Origin: JAEWSN01 sp038249175
Lineage (GTDB): Bacteria > Bacillota > Clostridia > DSM-8532
DNA length: 6,123 nt
NCBI GenBank assembly: GCA_038249175.1
Contig: JBBRWP010000192.1
Coordinates: 1 to 6,123 of the forward strand
Direction of reading: 5' to 3'
Shown here: in pieces, positions 5,144 to 6,123 of the stretch
Position numbering within the stretch: the first letter of the stretch is position 1
Layout: each line of letters opens with the position of its first letter
Made by a program: the position numbers and the translations under genes
The notes under the pieces: model-generated
Seen by the model: only the letters and a program-made list of their open reading frames with translations
Database searches by the model: none
What the model was told of the DNA's origin: nothing

Positions 5144-5734
5144 TCAACGCACCCTCCCCATTCTACTAAACGGAAACAGCCTCACAAATGCTTTCCCGAT
5201 AATCCGCTCTTCATTCACTACACCAAAAACACGGCTGTCCCGGCTTTTGTTCGGGTTTCGGTTATCGCCCAGCAAATAAATGCAGCCTTCCGGCACATCC
5301 ATATCGGCATAGGGAGAATCCATACTTTCCGTCGGTATACTGTTAACATAGGGTTCGTCCAGGGCAAGCCCATCCACAAAAACAACACCCTCGGCGATGC
5401 GCACATGCTGACCGGTCTTTGCGATTACCCGCTTAATGGCGTATGTTCGATTAGTGCCCAGGAGTTCCGGAATCTTAACAACCACAATATCGCTGTCCTG
5501 CACACCTTTTAAGCGCAAAGACAGCTTTTCAACAATCACAATATCCTTGTTTTGCAAAGTCGGCTGCATCGAATTGCCTTCTACCACGGTAAAGCGGCCA
5601 AGAAAATTGACAATCAGCAAGGCAAGGATAACAGAAACCGAGAGATAGGCAACCCATTCAATAATCTCTCTTTTCAAACTTTTTGTCGGCGGCACGTCCT
5701 CATGGGTTTGCGATTTTCTTTGCTGTGCCGTCAT
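5144..5734 (-). CDS. lepB: Signal peptidase I
   Basis: A 196-residue type I signal peptidase that cleaves signal peptides from exported proteins on the outer face of the cytoplasmic membrane. A charged cytosolic N-terminus (1-24) precedes one transmembrane segment (about 25-46, IIEWVAYLSVSVILALLIVN). The catalytic Ser55 lies in EGNSMQPTL, and the general base Lys101 in YAIKRVIAKTG. The C-terminal box GDNRNPNKSRDSR (156-168) is about two residues longer than the common GDNRNNSxDSR form. The short, single-anchor layout is that of Bacillota Sip proteins, lacking the second membrane span and large insert of E. coli LepB. The start ATG overlaps the aspS stop (ATGA), which suggests translational coupling, with GGGGGA about 6 nt upstream inside aspS. 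Confidence 0.95.
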   Translation of the reverse strand: MTAQQRKSQTHEDVPPTKSLKREIIEWVAYLSVSVILALLIVNFLGRFTVVEGNSMQPTLQNKDIVIVEKLSLRLKGVQDSDIVVVKIPELLGTNRTYAIKRVIAKTGQHVRIAEGVVFVDGLALDEPYVNSIPTESMDSPYADMDVPEGCIYLLGDNRNPNKSRDSRVFGVVNEERIIGKAFVRLFPFSRMGRVR

Positions 5735-6123
5735 TGTAAATCCCCCAGCGGTGATGTTTTGTCTGTCACAGCTTCTGTTGTTTCATCCGAATTGACTGCT
5801 ATCCGTTTTTCTGCCAGTTGTATGTGCAACTCGTCCAATTGTTTCTCATCCACCACATCAGGCGCACCGGTCATGAGACAAGATGCTGTTTGCACCTTCG
5901 GGAAGGCAATGACGTCGCGTATGCTGTCTTTGCCAAGCATCAGCATGGCCATGCGATCCAGACCGTAGGCTAAACCACCGTGTGGCGGGGTGCCATAACG
6001 GAAAGCATCCAGTAAAAAGCCGAACCGCGCCTGTGCCTGTTCTTTTGTAAAGCCGATAAGGCTGAACATGGCAGACTGCAAATCCTGATCGTGGATACGG
6101 ATGCTGCCGCCACCAATTTCAAC
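5731..6123 (-). CDS. aspS: Aspartyl-tRNA synthetase, C-terminal part (5' end outside window)
   Basis: The last 130 residues of a bacterial-type class II aspartyl-tRNA synthetase, which charges tRNA-Asp (and in some species tRNA-Asn) with aspartate. The fragment opens with VEIGGGSIRIHDQDLQ, then FGFLLDAFRYGTPPHGG. Class II motif 3, GLAYGLDRM, carries the ATP-binding Arg at fragment residue 57. It is followed by the typical IRDVIAFPK and LMTGAP. After the usual end (ELHIQLAEKR) it has an acidic tail of about 20 residues ending SPLGDLQ, longer than in E. coli. The N-terminal anticodon-binding domain and motifs 1 and 2 are outside the window, so discriminating versus non-discriminating type cannot be judged. 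The TGA stop overlaps the lepB start by ATGA. Confidence 0.97.
   Translation of the reverse strand, partial: VEIGGGSIRIHDQDLQSAMFSLIGFTKEQAQARFGFLLDAFRYGTPPHGGLAYGLDRMAMLMLGKDSIRDVIAFPKVQTASCLMTGAPDVVDEKQLDELHIQLAEKRIAVNSDETTEAVTDKTSPLGDLQ

Overview
All recognisable genes lie on the minus strand, so transcription runs from high to low coordinates: aspS (3' part) - lepB - [417-bp non-coding stretch] - metA - IscR-like Rrf2 regulator - CymR-like Rrf2 regulator - metY - [about 360-bp non-coding stretch] - polC (5' part). The organism is most likely a member of the Bacillota. This rests on an apparent PolC-type replicative polymerase, a short single-anchor signal peptidase I, an Rrf2 protein resembling CymR, and purine-rich AAGGAG/GAGGTG ribosome binding sites. 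Base composition looks moderate in G+C. A Negativicutes-type or other anaerobic lineage is possible, but the window does not prove it.

Right end (6123-5144): the C-terminal part of aspartyl-tRNA synthetase is followed by signal peptidase I, with the stop and start overlapping as ATGA. The lepB stop is followed by a perfect 10-bp hairpin, a 160-bp stretch with a strict 10-bp period, and a good intrinsic terminator at about 4859-4899 that should end the aspS-lepB transcript.

Centre (4822-1122): a sulfur/methionine cluster starts at a recognisable promoter. MetA carries Glu at position 111 (E. coli numbering), the acetyl-CoA signature, and MetY is an O-acetylhomoserine sulfhydrylase. Together they make homocysteine by direct sulfhydrylation: homoserine to O-acetylhomoserine, then plus sulfide to homocysteine. 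Between them sit two adjacent Rrf2-family regulators of different type. One has three cysteines placed like the Fe-S ligands of IscR. The other lacks them and resembles CymR, the cysteine-metabolism repressor of Bacillus and Staphylococcus. The arrangement suggests sulfur and Fe-S status control of methionine synthesis, which is inference.

A 140-bp element with perfect 19-bp terminal inverted repeats and 6-bp direct flanks (AACCTT) sits 3 bp after the metA stop. It looks like a MITE inserted into a formerly compact metA-regulator junction. The leader of the CymR-like gene holds three abutting stem-loops. One of these belongs to a 35-nt motif repeated downstream of metY.

Left end (1121-1): a weak terminator candidate is followed directly by a good promoter (TTTACA-18-TATGAT) and by the first 254 codons of what I read as polC, apparently started with TTG and entering a Gly/Asn/Gln-rich linker at the window edge. 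I see no plus-strand gene, tRNA, rRNA or CRISPR array.
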